NCBI GenBank assembly: GCA_002751075.1
Contig: NAOQ01000032.1
Coordinates: forward strand, 86,179 to 107,155
Direction: 5' to 3'
From: Ichthyophonus hoferi
Taxonomy: Eukaryota; Opisthokonta; Ichthyosporea; Ichthyophonida; Ichthyophonidae
DNA length: 20,977 bases
Numbering within the stretch: the stretch's first letter is position 1; every line of letters begins with the position of its first letter. The position numbers and the translations under genes were made by a program. Below the pieces are notes generated by a model that made no database searches, was not told the origin of the DNA, and saw only the letters and a list, made by a program, of their open reading frames with translations. Below are positions 18,770 through 20,977 of the stretch, piece after piece.

Positions 18770-19764
18770 GAAAAGTTTTATCATTCTTACAGTTCGATCC
18801 AGTGGCTGTGAATTGCACTATTGGATAATTGGATAATTTCAACAACAAGAGAATATAAATAAATTTAAGGCATCTAACTCGTCATAGTCAGTATTTTCCT
18901 CTTCTCAATCGTTTCTATGCACCGCTAATAACGTCAAAATCGTGTCATATTGAGGGATAGGGTCTAAGAAACATTTAGAATTGTCAAATAAAATAATATC
19001 TAAGATATTAAAATTACTTTAACAAACATTTTAGTTGGTATGTTATATTAATTGCTGTATATCTATATTAGGATATTTAAATGTTTGTACCTATATAATC
19101 GGCCCTATTAGCCGATTCGACTATTAGATGACTATAATAGCGCAATCAACGACGCACGTATAAACGTGATCTAATGCGAATAAAGTTAAACATTGATAAT
19201 AAAAGAAAACCATACGCCTATAGTCTTACGATTCTCGGTCACACAGCATGTTAAATTTCTTCGAAACTAGAGTATCCAATAGAACACACCAGTTAAAGAT
19301 GGAATCAAACGCCTTTGGTATACTTTTTTCGGGCTTTCAAAAGTATAAAACAAGTCTGAAATAGGCCACATTTTGGGTCGAATCGAATCTGGGGGTGTAA
19401 TGACCAATTGTGATATGATTGTCTTGATTAAACATGATTGCACACATTCAAATATTCATATATACATGTGTGCATAAAAATTGATACCACCTAATACGAC
19501 CGGTTGACCATTCGCCATATGCCTGAGTCATAAGTGCCGATCGCAAATATCAAAGATATTTAGACTGAGCCAATGGATAACTTAACTATTTGGTTAAATT
19601 TATACACCACGTCTATGACAAAATTGCTTTCCCAACTTATATATTTTATTATGGTTGGTATTAATAGACGTCCAACAGGAATAGTGCAACATAGAGGTTA
19701 GACAATATTTAACTAATCTCACTACATATTTGGAACAATCAATATATTTCAAGATATAATACAT

Positions 19765-19850
19765 TTATTTATTTATTTATGTCTACCTATTTATTTATCT
19801 ATTTTTCTATCTATATATATATATATATATTGATCTATCTATCTATAGAT
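19765..19850. repeat. (TTTA)/(TCTA)/(TA) compound microsatellite
   Basis: tttatttatttatt, tctatctatc and tatata blocks in intergenic DNA between the 122-residue gene and the 20537 frame. Confidence 0.8.
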
Positions 19851-20014
19851 GGATACTGTTACCTCGCAGTTTACTTATTTACTTATCAGCCAGTGTCAAG
19901 GTCCAATAAAAAGCGCTGCAAAAGAAGGTAGGTTTTGAAAGTATTTAATTCGCATTTAAATACCAATAAAACGATCAATTTTCTAAGCAAAGTAACAACC
20001 ATTATGATTGGTTC

Positions 20015-20220
20015 TAACCTCCTATACCTATATCATTCACCTCCACTCCCTCACTCGAAACCAGAAACGATATAGAAGATCGGGCCGGGCCTGAATCTAA
20101 TCTGGGTCGACCTCGTCTTACATACCTACTTAACCCACGAATAGGAAGACCGGACGATCTCACTATGATATACAAAAAGAGTATGTAGTCTGCTATGCAC
20201 GCAATATAATTAAAAGTTAT
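20015..20220 (-). other. Open, CpG-rich stretch; possible exon or old repeat
   Basis: The minus strand stays open for about 70 codons and is arginine- and serine-rich (RYVRRGRPRLDSGPARSS in the middle). Two possible donors follow or interrupt it: AG|gtatgt near 20130 and gttaga near 20019. The plus strand is also open for a shorter distance. It could be a 5' exon of a minus-strand gene, a piece of an unrecognised repeat, or chance in GC-richer DNA. Confidence 0.2.
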
Positions 20221-20536
20221 TTATTCTTGAGTTATTTCTGTGTTTAAGTGCGTCTAACTCGCGACTTTTTTTATGATAGCTATGAACATCACTGCAACGA
20301 ACAAACGAAAGAGTTTATCTTCAAGACACCAATAACTTAATAATTTAGTTATAGTGATGGTGCATTCCTTTTATTATCTATATATCCAGTAGCTGCAACT
20401 CGGACCGTAGAGTATAAGTGAAGCATGCACCAAACCGACCTTTCAAATTTGTCATTTTTATTATATCTTAGAATCTCTTCTTATTGTGAAAATTTGTACT
20501 CTGTACCATTTATACTTACCTAAGGGATACATCAAC

Positions 20537-20677
20537 ATGGTTGTAGGCGTGGAAATGAATATCTTGGCTGGAGTTGTTATCGTGTTGGCAGGCCTGCTTA
20601 CCACACTACTTCTAGCCATCCTAAGCGCCTTTTGTATTCTGCTCTACTTTCACTACGATGTACTGCCAGTACGTTAA
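20537..20677 (+). CDS. Hydrophobic 46-codon frame: small membrane protein or first exon
   Basis: Not recognised. An ATG in good context (aacATGG) opens MVVGVEMNILAGVVIVLAGL, followed by a hydrophobic run to about residue 38 and then FHYDVLPVR and TAA. This is one long or two short membrane-spanning helices with a short polar end. GC is much higher than in the flanks. The frame can end at TAA 20675-20677, or be spliced at gtacgt (20669), leaving 44 codons in phase 0 and a gene that continues past the window. The pyrimidine-rich tract that follows would fit intron sequence. The ATG is preferred over upstream non-ATG codons because no in-frame ATG precedes it. Small single-span membrane proteins of this size exist in animals, but no family is assigned. 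Confidence 0.4.
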   Translation: MVVGVEMNILAGVVIVLAGLLTTLLLAILSAFCILLYFHYDVLPVR

Positions 20678-20946
20678 CGATAACCCTTTACTCTCCTATC
20701 TCTCCTTTGTTTTTCTTGTCTGCCGTCTCTTTCTTTTTCTTTTTATCTGTTTTTCTTTTTTTCTCCTTTTGTCTTGTATATATTAATAGGATATATTGTG
20801 ATATGATATAACAGGATACTGTACTCAACTTTCTATTTTCCCCTTGCCCCTTATTTTTATCTTCACATATTGGCGAAAGGGTCATTACAACAACCTCCGT
20901 CAATAATTATTGGTGCTTTGGTCATACTTTGCTTTGGGTGATAATG

Positions 20947-20977
20947 TTTTTTTTTTTTTTTTTTTTTTTTTTTCTTT
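20947..20977. repeat. Poly-T tract at the window edge
   Basis: About 27 consecutive T after the pyrimidine-rich stretch at 20696-20770. It could be the poly(A) end of a minus-strand retrocopy, a long intronic pyrimidine tract or an assembly edge; the sequence stops here. Confidence 0.8.

Larger units (their letters stand above)
18770..20536. other. Intergenic between divergent genes, CpG-richer
   Basis: Lies upstream of both the minus-strand 122-residue gene and the plus-strand 20537 frame, so should hold promoters of both. CpG is more frequent than elsewhere (for example near 19100-19170 and 20070-20150). A 7-base hairpin (AATCGGC/GCCGATT, 19097-19117) and a minus-strand open stretch at about 20015-20220 are noted. 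No firm gene was found. Confidence 0.45.

Overview
The window is a very AT-rich stretch of an intron-dense eukaryotic nuclear genome: short exons, GT-AG introns of about 180-1000 bases, microsatellites and minisatellites, and Ty1/copia-type fossils. The one gene that can be named, a TRIP13/PCH2 orthologue, aligns well with the animal proteins. Together with the AT richness and the short genes this suggests an invertebrate, possibly an early-branching animal such as a sponge or cnidarian. The sequence does not settle the species. No bacterial operons, tRNA, rRNA or CRISPR arrays were seen.

Layout: (1) 1-3170: AT-rich DNA with phase-compatible candidate exons of an unrecognised minus-strand membrane protein (996-2935), low confidence. 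(2) 3174-11104, minus: a complete 14-exon TRIP13/Pch2 AAA+ ATPase gene, 480 codons, with all ATPase motifs and an unusual Pro/Ser/Thr-rich C-terminal tail. Its introns hold three minisatellites (72-, 24- and 22-base periods) and a 105-base tandem duplication next to a splice acceptor. (3) 11105-11597: intergenic stretch between divergent genes, a likely shared promoter. (4) 11598-12739, plus: a probable 3-exon gene for a 90-residue protein of unknown function, with AATAAA just past the stop. (5) about 13330-16870, minus: decayed Ty1/copia pol pieces with two LTR-like repeats, probably one element inserted in another. (6) 17513-18769, minus: a probable 4-exon gene for a 122-residue protein with a Ser/acid-rich tail, not recognised. 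(7) 18770-20536: intergenic, with more CpG than the rest and an uncertain open stretch near 20020-20200. (8) 20537-20677, plus: a short hydrophobic reading frame, either a 46-residue membrane protein or the first exon of a larger gene running off the window, which ends in poly-T.

Only TRIP13 has a role that can be stated. It is known to remodel HORMA-domain proteins (MAD2 with p31comet, meiotic HORMADs) in the spindle checkpoint and meiosis. Nothing in the other genes ties them to that pathway beyond position. All exon models here were joined by eye from splice-site consensus, reading phase and, for TRIP13 only, remembered human protein sequence. Transcript data would decide the rest.
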